Assembly: GCF_040222815.1 (NCBI RefSeq)
Contig: NZ_JAVKCH010000013.1
Span: 62,001-126,000, forward strand
Direction: 5' to 3'
Length of the DNA stretch: 64,000 bases
DNA from: Imperialibacter sp040222815
Lineage (GTDB): Bacteria > Bacteroidota > Bacteroidia > Cytophagales > Cyclobacteriaceae
Part shown: positions 1 to 9,423 of the stretch, piece by piece
Numbering within the stretch: the first letter of the stretch is position 1
Layout: every line of letters starts with the position of its first letter
Program-made: the position numbers and the translations under genes
Notes under the pieces: model-generated
The model's database searches: none
The model's input: the letters and a program-made list of their open reading frames with translations, nothing else
What the model was told of the DNA's origin: nothing

Positions 1-1657
1 TAAAAGCTCATGGCATGCCAGAAGGGCGAGACTCATTCTTCAGGGAAGAGCAGTAAAAGCACCCCTTGCAAAGGAGGTGCATGACCAGCTCAGAAAGATT
101 TTTACGAGCAGCCCGAACCCTGATTTCCGCCTGAATGCCATGTGGGCTTTGCACGTCACTGGTGGTTTCAGTGAAAAGCAGTTGATGGAAAGCCTAAGCG
201 ACAAAGATGAGTATGTGCGTGCCTGGGCAGTGCAATTGCTCAGCGAGGAGAAGGCCTCTGGCGAAGCAGTTGATAAATTTACCGTTATGGCTGAAGGTGA
301 TAAATCGGCTGTTGTGAGGCTTTACCTTGCCTCAGCGCTTCAGCGTATTCAGCCGGAACAAAAGTGGGCGATTGCCGAAGCTTTGATGAGTCACGCTGAA
401 GACGTCGAAGACCATAACCTGCCAAAAATGATCTGGTTTGGCACGGAGCCCCTCGTGGCTGAAAATCCTGACAGAGCGCTCCAGCTTGCAGCAAAAAGTA
501 AAATCTCAATGCTGGCTGAGTACATTGCCAGAAGGGCGGTAGATGCGGACGCCACAGAGAAACTTATCGCAGCCATTGGGAAGAAGCCCGAAACAACGCT
601 GAGTATGCTGGAAGGTATGCGCAACGGATTGGAGGGACGCACCGATTTGAGTGCACCAGCCAACTGGCAGAAAGTGTATGATAACTTGCAGAGCTCCCGG
701 GATGTGAAGGTGAAGCAATTGGCATTGGAGGTGGCGCAGTTCTATGGAGACACCGAGGCAGCCAAACAATACCTGGCCACGCTGAAAAACAAAAATACAC
801 CTATTGATCAGCGATTGAAAGCGTTGAATTCTCTCGCCGATCAGCAGCGGGAGGAGCTTGTTCGGGAAATCCCGACTTTATTGAATGAGGAGGCTTTGCG
901 GATCGATGTGATCAGGGCCGTGGCTGCCTTTGACGACAACTCATTGGGCCAGCTGCTCATCGATAAGTACTCAAGCTTCAACGGGCAGGAAAAACTGGAA
1001 GCTGTGCAAACGCTGGCCTCCAGACCTGAATATGGCTGGATGCTCACACAGGGCTTGAAAAGTGAAATAATCCCCAAACCTGATGTGCCAGCCTATGTGG
1101 CTCGCCAGCTGAGGCGTGTTGTCGGTAGTGGGTTTGTCGAAGTGTGGGGCCCCATCGATGAATTAGGCTCCGACATTGCCGCCGATTACAAGAAATACAC
1201 GAGCTTATTGACTGACAAAGCCTTAAGAGGAGGCGATGTTGTCAATGGTAAAATGATTTTTCAGCGTACTTGTGGTGCCTGCCACAAAATGTATGGAGAA
1301 GGCGGCAGCATTGGGCCCGAGCTGACTGGTTCCAATCGGGCTAACCTTGACTATCTGCTGAGCAATGTCCTCGACCCCAGCGGCGAAATTCAGGATGACT
1401 ACAAAATGGTGGTTATCACCACCAGGGACGGGCGCACCTACTCAGGCAATGTGAATGCGGAAAATGAACGGCAGCTTACGATCCGGGTTGTTGGGCAAGA
1501 CGCCGTGGTGATCAATAAGTCGGACATTCAATCCAGGGAGGAGTCGGCCAATTCGATGATGCCGCCGGGGCTATTCAAGACGCTAACTGATAAGGAAATC
1601 ATTAACCTGGTTGGCTATCTTATGGCATCGGGACCGGTGAGCCAACCAACAGAATAA
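1..1657 (+). CDS. HEAT-repeat / c-type cytochrome heme-binding protein (PVC-type dehydrogenase family), 5' truncated by the window
   Basis: The reading frame is open from base 2, with no stop before the GTG at 77. The residues upstream of 77 (SSWHARRARLILQ) match the matching part of the second family member in this window (24778-27360), so the gene starts outside the window. The visible part has HEAT-like helical repeats (roughly to residue 350 counted from 77), then a C-terminal mono-heme cytochrome c domain with CGACH at 1271-1285 and a distal MMPPG that could supply the axial Met. In full-length relatives an N-terminal beta-propeller sugar-dehydrogenase-like domain precedes these parts. 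The protein is probably periplasmic and passes electrons from an oxidised sugar or alcohol. The sulfatase follows after 11 bp, so they are likely cotranscribed. Confidence 0.85.
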   Translation, partial: KSSWHARRARLILQGRAVKAPLAKEVHDQLRKIFTSSPNPDFRLNAMWALHVTGGFSEKQLMESLSDKDEYVRAWAVQLLSEEKASGEAVDKFTVMAEGDKSAVVRLYLASALQRIQPEQKWAIAEALMSHAEDVEDHNLPKMIWFGTEPLVAENPDRALQLAAKSKISMLAEYIARRAVDADATEKLIAAIGKKPETTLSMLEGMRNGLEGRTDLSAPANWQKVYDNLQSSRDVKVKQLALEVAQFYGDTEAAKQYLATLKNKNTPIDQRLKALNSLADQQREELVREIPTLLNEEALRIDVIRAVAAFDDNSLGQLLIDKYSSFNGQEKLEAVQTLASRPEYGWMLTQGLKSEIIPKPDVPAYVARQLRRVVGSGFVEVWGPIDELGSDIAADYKKYTSLLTDKALRGGDVVNGKMIFQRTCGACHKMYGEGGSIGPELTGSNRANLDYLLSNVLDPSGEIQDDYKMVVITTRDGRTYSGNVNAENERQLTIRVVGQDAVVINKSDIQSREESANSMMPPGLFKTLTDKEIINLVGYLMASGPVSQPTE

Positions 1658-1668
1658 TTAAGTTATTT

Positions 1669-3117
1669 ATGAGAAGAACAGTTTTAAAGAGTCCATTAGG
1701 ATTACCCGCATTGGTATTGGTTTTGGTGGCTCTTACAGGATGTGGGCAGGAAGCTTCGCAAGAGGATAAGCCGGCAAAGCCTAACATCGTTTTCATTATG
1801 GCCGACGACCTTGGCTATGGTGACTTGGGTGTGTATGGACAGCAACAAATAGCCACACCAAATATTGACAAGATGGCGGCGGAAGGCATGCTGTTTACAC
1901 AGTTTTATGCTGGAAGCACCGTTTGTGCACCTTCCAGAAGCGCTTTGTTGACAGGGCTTCACACAGGACATACCCGGGTCAGAGGCAATGCCAGGGTGCC
2001 GCTTGGAGCGAGTGATACTACTTTTGCTGAGCTGATTCAGCGGGCTGGCTACGTCACAGGACTGATCGGTAAGTGGGGTCTCGGGGAACCAGGATCGACC
2101 GGTGTGCCGAATAAAAAGGGCTTTGATTATTTCTACGGCTATTTAAACCAACTGAGGGCACACAACTATTATCCTGACTATGTGTGGGAGAATGAAACCG
2201 TAGACTCTTTGGATAATGTGATGGACTATATCCCCGAAACCTATGCCAAAGGTGTGGGCGGGATCGCTGCCGAGAAAAACACCTATATTCAGGATAGATT
2301 TCTGGAGAAGACACTTCAGTTTCTACAAAGCAACAAGGACTCCACCTTTATGCTTTACCTGCCGCTCACACTACCTCATGCCAACAACGAGGCGGGTTAT
2401 TTCGGTCAGTCAGGGATGGAAATTCCCGATTTCGGAGCTTATAGTGACAAAGATTGGCCTGACCATCAAAAGGGGCACGCTGCCATGATTTCCCGGCTTG
2501 ACAAAGATGTGGGAACCATACTGGATAAGCTCAGGGAACTTGGACTTTCGGATAACACACTGGTTATTTTTACCAGCGATAACGGGCCTCACGATGAAGG
2601 CGGGACTGATCATACATTTTTTGATAGTAACGGCCCTTTGCGTGGCTTAAAAAGAGATTTGTTTGAAGGAGGAATAAGGGTGCCCATGATTGCATCCTGG
2701 CCGGGCAAAATAGAAAAGGGAAGCAAAAGTGACTATATAGGTGCCTTTTGGGATGTATTACCCACCTTTGTAGAAGCAGCCGAAATAGATTCTGAGAACA
2801 CGACTGATGGAATATCTTTTCTGCCATCGCTACTTGGTCAGCAACAAAAAGAGCATAGCTACCTTTACTGGGAATTTTACGAAGGGGGTGGCAAGCAGGC
2901 GGTTCGCATGGACAAATGGAAATGTATCGTTTTAAACATCAACAAGCCTGAGCAGCGAGAAGTACTTCTATTCGATTTGAGTGACGACCTCGGTGAGGAA
3001 CAAAACGTCGCAGACCAGTTTCCCGAAGTGGTTGCTAAAGCATTGAAACTCATGGAAACAGCACATAAGTATGACCCAGACTTTCACTTCGACTTTGAGA
3101 GCTCAGGCGATAACTAG
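1669..3117 (+). CDS. Arylsulfatase-family sulfatase lipoprotein
   Basis: This 482-residue protein has an N-terminal lipoprotein signal with lipobox LTGC (Cys25). It carries the sulfatase metal-binding start MADDLGYGDLG (Asp46/Asp47) and the signature CAPSR at residues 86-90. Cys86 is the residue normally oxidised to formylglycine, so a separate formylglycine-generating enzyme is needed; none is visible in the window. A second metal/active-site segment, TSDNGPHDEGG, lies past the middle. Family members hydrolyse sulfate esters of carbohydrates or aromatics, and the lipid anchor suggests action in the periplasm or at the outer membrane. It sits 11 bp after the heme protein and 32 bp before the dehydrogenase, which supports a catabolic operon for sulfated glycans. 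The exact substrate cannot be read from the sequence. Confidence 0.92.
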   Translation: MRRTVLKSPLGLPALVLVLVALTGCGQEASQEDKPAKPNIVFIMADDLGYGDLGVYGQQQIATPNIDKMAAEGMLFTQFYAGSTVCAPSRSALLTGLHTGHTRVRGNARVPLGASDTTFAELIQRAGYVTGLIGKWGLGEPGSTGVPNKKGFDYFYGYLNQLRAHNYYPDYVWENETVDSLDNVMDYIPETYAKGVGGIAAEKNTYIQDRFLEKTLQFLQSNKDSTFMLYLPLTLPHANNEAGYFGQSGMEIPDFGAYSDKDWPDHQKGHAAMISRLDKDVGTILDKLRELGLSDNTLVIFTSDNGPHDEGGTDHTFFDSNGPLRGLKRDLFEGGIRVPMIASWPGKIEKGSKSDYIGAFWDVLPTFVEAAEIDSENTTDGISFLPSLLGQQQKEHSYLYWEFYEGGGKQAVRMDKWKCIVLNINKPEQREVLLFDLSDDLGEEQNVADQFPEVVAKALKLMETAHKYDPDFHFDFESSGDN

Positions 3118-3149
3118 AAAAAGCTTTTCGGATTTATTGAACAACTATT

Positions 3150-4112
3150 ATGCAATTAGTCATTACCGATGGGTATACCCTTAATCCCGGAGACCTTAGC
3201 TGGGAGGCCCTTCATCAGTTGGGTGAAGTGAAATATTATGATCGAACGTCGCCGCTGGAAATGATTGAGCGATGCAAGGAGGCCCACGTGATTGTCACTA
3301 ACAAAACCCCAGTCACAGCCGAAACCATAAAAGCTTGTCCGCATTTAAAGCTGATTGCCGTCACCGCCACGGGCTACAATATTGTGGATGTGGCAGCGGC
3401 AGGAAATGCGGGTGTGCCCGTTTGCAATGTCCCCATTTACGGGACGCATTCAGTGGCCCAGCATACGTTCGCACTGATTCTTGAGCTTACGAACCGGGTG
3501 GGGCAAAACTCTCAGAGGGTAAGCAATGGTGAATGGTCGTCGGCTAAAGATTGGTGTTTCACAAGTGGCCCTTTGATTGAGCTTTTGGACAAAACGATAG
3601 GCATCGTGGGGTTGGGAAGAATTGGCGAGCAGGTAGCGAGAATGGCAGAAGCGTTTGGGATGAAAGTCATTTATCACAACAGAAGCCCCAAAGAGGTGGG
3701 CTGGAAATCCCGAACGGTCGGGGAGCTGTTTAAAGAAAGTGATTTCATATCAGTCCATTGCCCACTAACCGGCGAAAACGAGAAGTTTATCAATGAACAA
3801 TTGATTGCAACCATGAAGCCAAAGGCTTTTCTCATTAATACGAGCAGGGGGCAGCTGATCGACGAAGAGGCTCTTGCCAACGCTTTGCAGAGGGGTGTCA
3901 TTGCCGGGGCTGCCCTGGATGTACTCAGCAAGGAGCCGCCTCCTAAAGGTCATCCACTTGTGGGCCTAGAAAACTGCCTGATCACCCCTCACAATGCGTG
4001 GCTGAGCTTTGAAGCCAGGAAAAGAATGATGACTACTACGGTAGAAAATATTCAGGAGGCACTGAAGGGAAATCCGATTCATATAGTCAATCAGGGTCAT
4101 TTAAAAAGCTGA
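3150..4112 (+). CDS. D-2-hydroxyacid dehydrogenase (glycerate/hydroxypyruvate reductase type)
   Basis: This 320-residue cytosolic NAD(P)-dependent dehydrogenase has a Rossmann motif GLGRIG (residues 154-159). The canonical catalytic triad is present: Arg233 (NTSRGQ), Glu262 (SKEPP) and His281 (TPHNAW). Length and motifs fit the D-isomer 2-hydroxyacid dehydrogenase family, most like glycerate/hydroxypyruvate or glyoxylate reductases. It would reduce or oxidise a 2-keto/2-hydroxy acid produced during sugar breakdown. The start at 3150 follows a 32-bp gap after the sulfatase and has no strong Shine-Dalgarno, as is usual in this phylum. The substrate is inferred only from the family. Confidence 0.9.
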   Translation: MQLVITDGYTLNPGDLSWEALHQLGEVKYYDRTSPLEMIERCKEAHVIVTNKTPVTAETIKACPHLKLIAVTATGYNIVDVAAAGNAGVPVCNVPIYGTHSVAQHTFALILELTNRVGQNSQRVSNGEWSSAKDWCFTSGPLIELLDKTIGIVGLGRIGEQVARMAEAFGMKVIYHNRSPKEVGWKSRTVGELFKESDFISVHCPLTGENEKFINEQLIATMKPKAFLINTSRGQLIDEEALANALQRGVIAGAALDVLSKEPPPKGHPLVGLENCLITPHNAWLSFEARKRMMTTTVENIQEALKGNPIHIVNQGHLKS

Positions 4113-4234
4113 ACAATCTTTCTAATTGGCTGATGCTGTGAATATTAAGCGCCGGATCATGTGATCTGTTTTTTCAAATGTGTAAATTTTAGTGTCGAAA
4201 AGGAGAATTTTTAACTGACCTACCTATACCTACT

Positions 4235-6868
4235 ATGAAAACTAAAGCCGATCGTCGTCGATTTTTAAAAAACCTGGGGATGGGGGGCGTAGGCGCTGGC
4301 CTGCTCTCAGCCGAAATGTCGTGTGCCCCCAATGAAAGGAAAGGGATAGCCGAAAATAACAAGCCCATTGGCGAACGTTCGACCAGGGCCTACAATGGCA
4401 AGTACAGTGACGGTTATTTGAGCCGAATAGCCATGCCGATTGGGGGCATGGGGGCTGGCATGTTTTGTCTGGAAGGTGCAGGTGCCATTTCGCATGTGTC
4501 GGTGAGAAACAAGCCTGATATATTCAATGAGCCGGGCATGTTTGCTGCCATCTCCGTAAAGGGAATGGACAAAGGAGCCAAAGTGCTGGAAGGCCCGGTA
4601 CCTGACTGGAAAAAGTTTGGGCTGAGGGATGCAGGCAATGGTCTTGGTGGAGCAATTACTGGGCTGCCCCACTTCAAGAAAGCTACTTTTGAAACCCGGT
4701 TTCCATTTGCGAGTATTGAACTTGAAGATGACGATCTGCCCCTTAAAGTTCAGATCACAGGCTGGAGCCCTTTTATTCCTGGCGATGATGATAACTCCAG
4801 CTTGCCAATTGGCGCCATGGAATACAATCTTAAGAACACAGGCCCTGGTTCAGTAGAAGCTGTTTTCTCGTTTAACTCAAAGAATTTCCTGAAGGTAGAC
4901 AAGGGTACGAACTCAGTGAAGCCCATAACGAATGGGTTTGTTCTCTCGGAAGCTGGTACGAAGGAGGAGCCTTCCAAAAAATGTGACTTTGCGATTTTTA
5001 CAAACGACGCAGCGACAGTTGTTGATCATTGCTGGTTCCGTGGGGGCTGGTGGGATCCTTTGACTATCGCCTGGAACACCATAAAAAATGCTGAAGTGAG
5101 ACCGGTAAAGCCCGTAGAGTCGGGTGCTCCTGGTGCTTCGTTGTATGTTCCTTTTTCCCTGGCAGCCGGGCAGGAAAAGACGATCAAGGTAATGATGGCA
5201 TGGTACAGCCCTGACAGCGATCAGTCGTTTGGAAAAATGGGCATTCGTGCAGAGGACTGCTTGCCAGAAGAAGGATGCGCTGATTCACCTGATGAGCTGG
5301 ATAAATACGATAAGAATTTTGATGCAAAGTTTTTCAAGCCCTGGTACAGTAGCAGGTTCTCAAGTGTAAATGAGGTGAGCAGCTATTGGAAGGATAACTA
5401 CGATGACCTGTACAGAAAATCCGACTTGTTCACAAAGGCTTTTTATGCCAGCACATTGCCGCCAGAGGTGGTTGAGGCGGTGGCAGCAAACCTGTCCATT
5501 CTCAAATCGCCTACAGTGCAAAGGCAATTCGATGGCCGCCTCTGGAACTTCGAGGGTTGTGGCGATTCGTGGGGTTGCTGCCACGGTTCTTGCACCCATG
5601 TGTGGAACTACGCACAGGCCATACCGCATCTTTTTCCAGCGCTGGAAAGGAGCCTAAGGCACACCGAATTTTTTGAAAATCAAAATGCTCAGGGTCATCA
5701 GAATTTTCGGGCAACATCACCTATCAGGGTAAATGATCATAATTTCCATGCAGCGGCAGATGGCCAGCTTGGAGGCATTATGAAAGTGTACAGAGAGTGG
5801 CGCATTAGTGGAGACAATGCATGGGTTGGCACAATGTTCCCGCTGGTGAAGTCGAGCATGGACTTTTGTATTCGTACGTGGGATCCATCCGAAAAAGGGA
5901 TACTGGAAGAGCCGCATCACAACACCTATGATATTGAATTCTGGGGGCCGGATGGGATGCACATGAGCTTTTATGTGGGGGCGCTCAATGCGCTGGCGGC
6001 AATGGGTAGGTTCCTGGGCGAAGAAGTAGGAAAGTATGAACAACTGGCCAGCCAGGGGAAGGTCTTTATGGAAAGTGAATTGTACGATGGAGAATATTTT
6101 ATTCAAAAAATAAAAGTGGATGGGCTTAAGGCTCCCAACCCAATTGAAGCTTCGGCGATTAGCATGGGAGGCCAATACTCTGATGAGGCCAGACAACTGC
6201 TGGAAGAGGAGGGGCCTAAGTATCAATATGGAAATGGCTGCCTTTCGGATGGTGTACTGGGTGCATGGATTGCCAGGGTGTGTGGGCTCAATGACCCCAT
6301 TGATCCTGCGAAGCTAAAGAGCCATTTACTGGCGGTGCATAAATACAATCTAAAGGACAACCTAAGCGACCATGCCAATCCCCAGCGGCCTACGTTTGCC
6401 CTGGGTGATGATGGAGGTCTTCTTTTGTGTTCGTGGCCCAAAGGCGGTAAGCTTTCGCTGCCATTCGTTTACAGCGACGAGGTATGGACAGGTATTGAAT
6501 ATCAGGTGGCTGCTCACCTCATGGAAATGGGAGCAGTGGAGGAGGGGCTTGAGATTGTTCGCACATGCCGGGATCGGTACGATGGCCGGGTGCGAAACCC
6601 TTTCAATGAGTACGAATGCGGTAGCTGGTACGCCAGGGCGTTGTCGAGCTACGGCATGCTACAAGGTCTGACGGGCGTGCGCTACGATGCTGTCGACAAA
6701 ACGCTTTATGTAGATTCAAGGGTGGGGGATTTCACCAGCTTCCTTTCAACAGAGAAGGGCTTTGGCACTGTAAGCTTAAAGGGTGGTCAGCCATCTTTGG
6801 ATGTGGCTCATGGTGAGATTTCGGTAGATAAAGTAATTGTTTCCGGCAAGGAGGCGGCCTTGGTTTAG
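4235..6868 (+). CDS. GH116-like glycosidase (DUF608 family), Tat-exported
   Basis: This 877-residue protein begins with a twin-arginine signal (DRRRFLKNLG, residues 6-15) followed by a possible lipobox ending at Cys30. The GH116 N-terminal beta domain occupies about residues 50-370 and the (alpha/alpha)6 catalytic domain about 400-860. Asp566 in NTYDIEFWGP matches the position of the general acid in the family (TYD motif). I could not place the nucleophile Glu with confidence: the segment CTHVWNYAQ has Ala460 where I recall Glu in many relatives. GH116 enzymes include beta-glucosidases, beta-xylosidases and glucosylceramidases. The gene follows a 122-bp gap that may hold its own promoter, and its stop is 5 bp before the FKBP start. 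Confidence 0.85.
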   Translation: MKTKADRRRFLKNLGMGGVGAGLLSAEMSCAPNERKGIAENNKPIGERSTRAYNGKYSDGYLSRIAMPIGGMGAGMFCLEGAGAISHVSVRNKPDIFNEPGMFAAISVKGMDKGAKVLEGPVPDWKKFGLRDAGNGLGGAITGLPHFKKATFETRFPFASIELEDDDLPLKVQITGWSPFIPGDDDNSSLPIGAMEYNLKNTGPGSVEAVFSFNSKNFLKVDKGTNSVKPITNGFVLSEAGTKEEPSKKCDFAIFTNDAATVVDHCWFRGGWWDPLTIAWNTIKNAEVRPVKPVESGAPGASLYVPFSLAAGQEKTIKVMMAWYSPDSDQSFGKMGIRAEDCLPEEGCADSPDELDKYDKNFDAKFFKPWYSSRFSSVNEVSSYWKDNYDDLYRKSDLFTKAFYASTLPPEVVEAVAANLSILKSPTVQRQFDGRLWNFEGCGDSWGCCHGSCTHVWNYAQAIPHLFPALERSLRHTEFFENQNAQGHQNFRATSPIRVNDHNFHAAADGQLGGIMKVYREWRISGDNAWVGTMFPLVKSSMDFCIRTWDPSEKGILEEPHHNTYDIEFWGPDGMHMSFYVGALNALAAMGRFLGEEVGKYEQLASQGKVFMESELYDGEYFIQKIKVDGLKAPNPIEASAISMGGQYSDEARQLLEEEGPKYQYGNGCLSDGVLGAWIARVCGLNDPIDPAKLKSHLLAVHKYNLKDNLSDHANPQRPTFALGDDGGLLLCSWPKGGKLSLPFVYSDEVWTGIEYQVAAHLMEMGAVEEGLEIVRTCRDRYDGRVRNPFNEYECGSWYARALSSYGMLQGLTGVRYDAVDKTLYVDSRVGDFTSFLSTEKGFGTVSLKGGQPSLDVAHGEISVDKVIVSGKEAALV

Positions 6869-6873
6869 TAAGT

Positions 6874-7212
6874 ATGTTGACTGTTCAGAAGGAACATATT
6901 ATTTCACTGCGCTACACAATGAAGGATGATCAGGGTGTACTGTTGGAGGACAGAATGAGCGGGAGGCCAGTTGAATTTCTATATGGTTCAGGAGAAATCC
7001 TGCCAGAACTCGAAGCCAACTTGTCGGGAATGGTGCCAGGTGACGTAGCCAACCTCAGCTTCTCCACAGAGCTCGGCAGCTCATTGGAGTCCTATTTTTT
7101 TGAGGTGGTGGTTGAAGGTGTACGAAAAGCTACCGAGAGCGAGATAGCGAATGGACGACCTGAAGGGGCCAAAGAAAACACGGACTGTGGGCCAGAGTGT
7201 GAGTGCTGGTAA
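6874..7212 (+). CDS. Small FKBP-type peptidyl-prolyl isomerase (SlyD-like)
   Basis: This 112-residue protein starts 5 bp after the GH116 stop. The FKBP fold is recognisable from ISLRYTMKDDQGVLLEDR, FLYGSGEILPELE and LSGMVPGD, the usual beginning of SlyD-type FKBPs. The insert-in-flap chaperone domain (normally 40-60 residues) is much reduced, so the protein is shorter than SlyD. The C-terminal tail CGPECECW has three cysteines and resembles the metal-binding tail of SlyD. It has no signal peptide, so it is probably a cytosolic proline isomerase or metallochaperone. Its role in a sugar operon is unclear; the close spacing suggests shared transcription. It converges with the OmpA gene, with only 5 bp between stops. 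Confidence 0.8.
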   Translation: MLTVQKEHIISLRYTMKDDQGVLLEDRMSGRPVEFLYGSGEILPELEANLSGMVPGDVANLSFSTELGSSLESYFFEVVVEGVRKATESEIANGRPEGAKENTDCGPECECW

Positions 7213-7217
7213 CGCCT

Positions 7218-9422
7218 TTATTGCACTTCCTTTGGTGGTATTGTCATTTGCACTTTGATCTCTGCCCTCCTGTTTTTCGAATGGTCATCTTCACCGCAAT
7301 CCACGCCATCAGAACAAGTGTTCAGCAAAAGAGACTCACCAAATCCTTTGCCCTTCATTCGGGACTTGTTGATCCCATTTGCAGCGAAATAGTTGAGCAC
7401 CGTGGCAACCCTGCGATCGGATAGCTTTTGGTTGTATTCAATTGTTCCCCGGGAGTCGGCGTGGGCCGTCACATTAAGTGTTGATTTAGGAAATCGCTTG
7501 AGCGTTTTCAGTATATCAGCAAGCTCTGGGTAAGCTTCAGTGCTGAACCGGTATTTGTCAACGTCAAAGAATACTGTGGCTTTATCAACAAAAACTTCTT
7601 CGAGCACCAGGTCATTGAGAAGATCGCCATAATAGATATTATCTGTGTTCAGGTTATACCCTTCGGGAAGGAAGCCTTCATTGGTGGCATCTATCCTATA
7701 TTTTTCGTTCGGATAAACCAAAAATGCATACGATCCGTCAGTATCTGTTTGTAGTGATTGCTGGGTGCCTGTACTAGAGTTTTTAATAGTCACCAGAGCG
7801 CCTTCCATGACGGACTGTGACTCGTTGCTATAAATCTTTCCCTTTACAAACAGTTCGTGCTTCCAGAGTTTCAGTTTGATGCTGTCGTAGCCAATTCCTT
7901 TGCCATAGGTCGAGTATACAAGCGGTTCCAGTTGAGAATATCCATCCTTTTTCACTGAGAACGTGTAGTTTTTGTCGTAAAGCAAATCAATTTTGAACTC
8001 TCCGTTCTCATCGGCAGTAATATTGGTCGTTTGGTTGTCTTCGGCATTAGAAACTGAGATGCTGGCACCTGAAACTGTTTTGGCACTGTCCATGAGTTCG
8101 TACACACTGCCAGTAACAAAGTAGTAGTTGGATGTAAAGGCATAAAGATCGTCGAGGCCAGCACCCTCCGGACGGTTGGAGGCAATATATCCCTTTCTAC
8201 CGCTGTCATCAATAAGAATCGAGAAGTCATCATGGGCGGAATTGAGTGGCGACCCCATGTTTACGGCGTTGGTAAACGAGCCATGTTGTCTGTAACTGAT
8301 ATAAACGTCGAGACCTCCAAATCCTCCGAGGCCTGTTGATGCGAAGAAAAGTGTGGAATCGTTGTGCAGGTAGGGATAAAACTCTTCTTCTGCCGTGTTG
8401 ATTTCCGGCCCCAGGTTTTCAGGAACCGACCATTTTCCGTCTTTCAAATGCGAGACATAGATGTCGGACTTTCCAAATCCACCCGGCATGTTGGAGGCGA
8501 AGTAGATGCTCGTACCATTGGTATTAAGAGTAGGATGCCCTACGGAATAATCTTCGCTATTGAACGGAAATGCCTGGACGTTGGCCCAGGTGCCGTCGGC
8601 AATACAGTCGGCAAAAAAGATTTCAAGATTGATGAGCCTGGCACCGTTTTTTACGGAGCTATTTTTGGGATTATTTCTCGTAAAAGCAACCTTATTTTTC
8701 TTACCATAAAACCACAGTGGGCCATCATGAAACTTTGATTTTAGCTGTTCTCCATACACCAGAGGGTGGACGCCTTCTAATTTTTCGATAGAATCGAGAG
8801 GCACCTCGAAGTATTTGAGCATCACCTCGTCGTCGTTGTGTGCGGTGGAGGGCTGGTATTGGATCATTGTCTCTTGTTTTCTGGAGGAGACGAAGATCAG
8901 TTGGTTTTCTTTAAGTTGTGGCGAGAACTCGGATTGGGGGGAATTGATGGCGAGATTGTCTATTTCGTACAAATCGGGGTTCCTTTGATAATAGTCAATG
9001 TTATTTAGGAAGGCTAGCTTAAGCTCACTTCCCATCATGTTTCCATGATTATCCAGTATTTGCTGGTACCATTTTTTTGCTTCCGTATATTTTCCATTCT
9101 TTCTCAATACTTCGGCATATAGTAACTTTACTGTCGGCTCGGTGCTTGCACTGTCAGCGAGGGTTGCCAGCCATGCTTCAGCAGACGATGAATCGTCAAG
9201 TTTCAGGTAGCATTCTGCCACCCTGAGTTGCGCTTGCTTATTGTCAGGTACTTTGTCAAGCTCCTTCAAGTAGTAGTATTGCGCTGTTCGGTAGTCGAGG
9301 TAGTGAAAGGCTTCATCAGCCTTCGACATGTTGCTTTTAAACAGTGAAGAGATGTTAGCGCCCTGGGCCATTATTTGCGTCAGGCAGCACATCAAAACGA
9401 TGGTGATGGCTAGGTGCTTCAT
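7218..9422 (-). CDS. OmpA-family protein with TPR, PD40 propeller and carboxypeptidase-regulatory-like domains (T9SS-associated)
   Basis: This 734-residue protein has a signal peptide ending near AQGAN, then TPR-like helices (residues 30-130). A WD40/PD40-type beta-propeller follows, with repeated units such as IYFASNMPGGFGKSDIYVS and DYGSRKGYIAS-like blades (about 155-430). Two carboxypeptidase-regulatory-like beta domains (about 430-610) precede a C-terminal OmpA peptidoglycan-binding domain (TAHADSRG, NRRAEIKV). The architecture matches OmpA/PorE-like partners of PorP/SprF proteins, which tie T9SS or gliding components to peptidoglycan. It is the last gene of a three-gene minus-strand operon: its start lies 1 bp after the PorP/SprF stop. 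It is an outer-membrane or periplasmic protein. Confidence 0.88.
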   Translation of the reverse strand: MKHLAITIVLMCCLTQIMAQGANISSLFKSNMSKADEAFHYLDYRTAQYYYLKELDKVPDNKQAQLRVAECYLKLDDSSSAEAWLATLADSASTEPTVKLLYAEVLRKNGKYTEAKKWYQQILDNHGNMMGSELKLAFLNNIDYYQRNPDLYEIDNLAINSPQSEFSPQLKENQLIFVSSRKQETMIQYQPSTAHNDDEVMLKYFEVPLDSIEKLEGVHPLVYGEQLKSKFHDGPLWFYGKKNKVAFTRNNPKNSSVKNGARLINLEIFFADCIADGTWANVQAFPFNSEDYSVGHPTLNTNGTSIYFASNMPGGFGKSDIYVSHLKDGKWSVPENLGPEINTAEEEFYPYLHNDSTLFFASTGLGGFGGLDVYISYRQHGSFTNAVNMGSPLNSAHDDFSILIDDSGRKGYIASNRPEGAGLDDLYAFTSNYYFVTGSVYELMDSAKTVSGASISVSNAEDNQTTNITADENGEFKIDLLYDKNYTFSVKKDGYSQLEPLVYSTYGKGIGYDSIKLKLWKHELFVKGKIYSNESQSVMEGALVTIKNSSTGTQQSLQTDTDGSYAFLVYPNEKYRIDATNEGFLPEGYNLNTDNIYYGDLLNDLVLEEVFVDKATVFFDVDKYRFSTEAYPELADILKTLKRFPKSTLNVTAHADSRGTIEYNQKLSDRRVATVLNYFAANGINKSRMKGKGFGESLLLNTCSDGVDCGEDDHSKNRRAEIKVQMTIPPKEVQ

Positions 9423-9423
9423 G

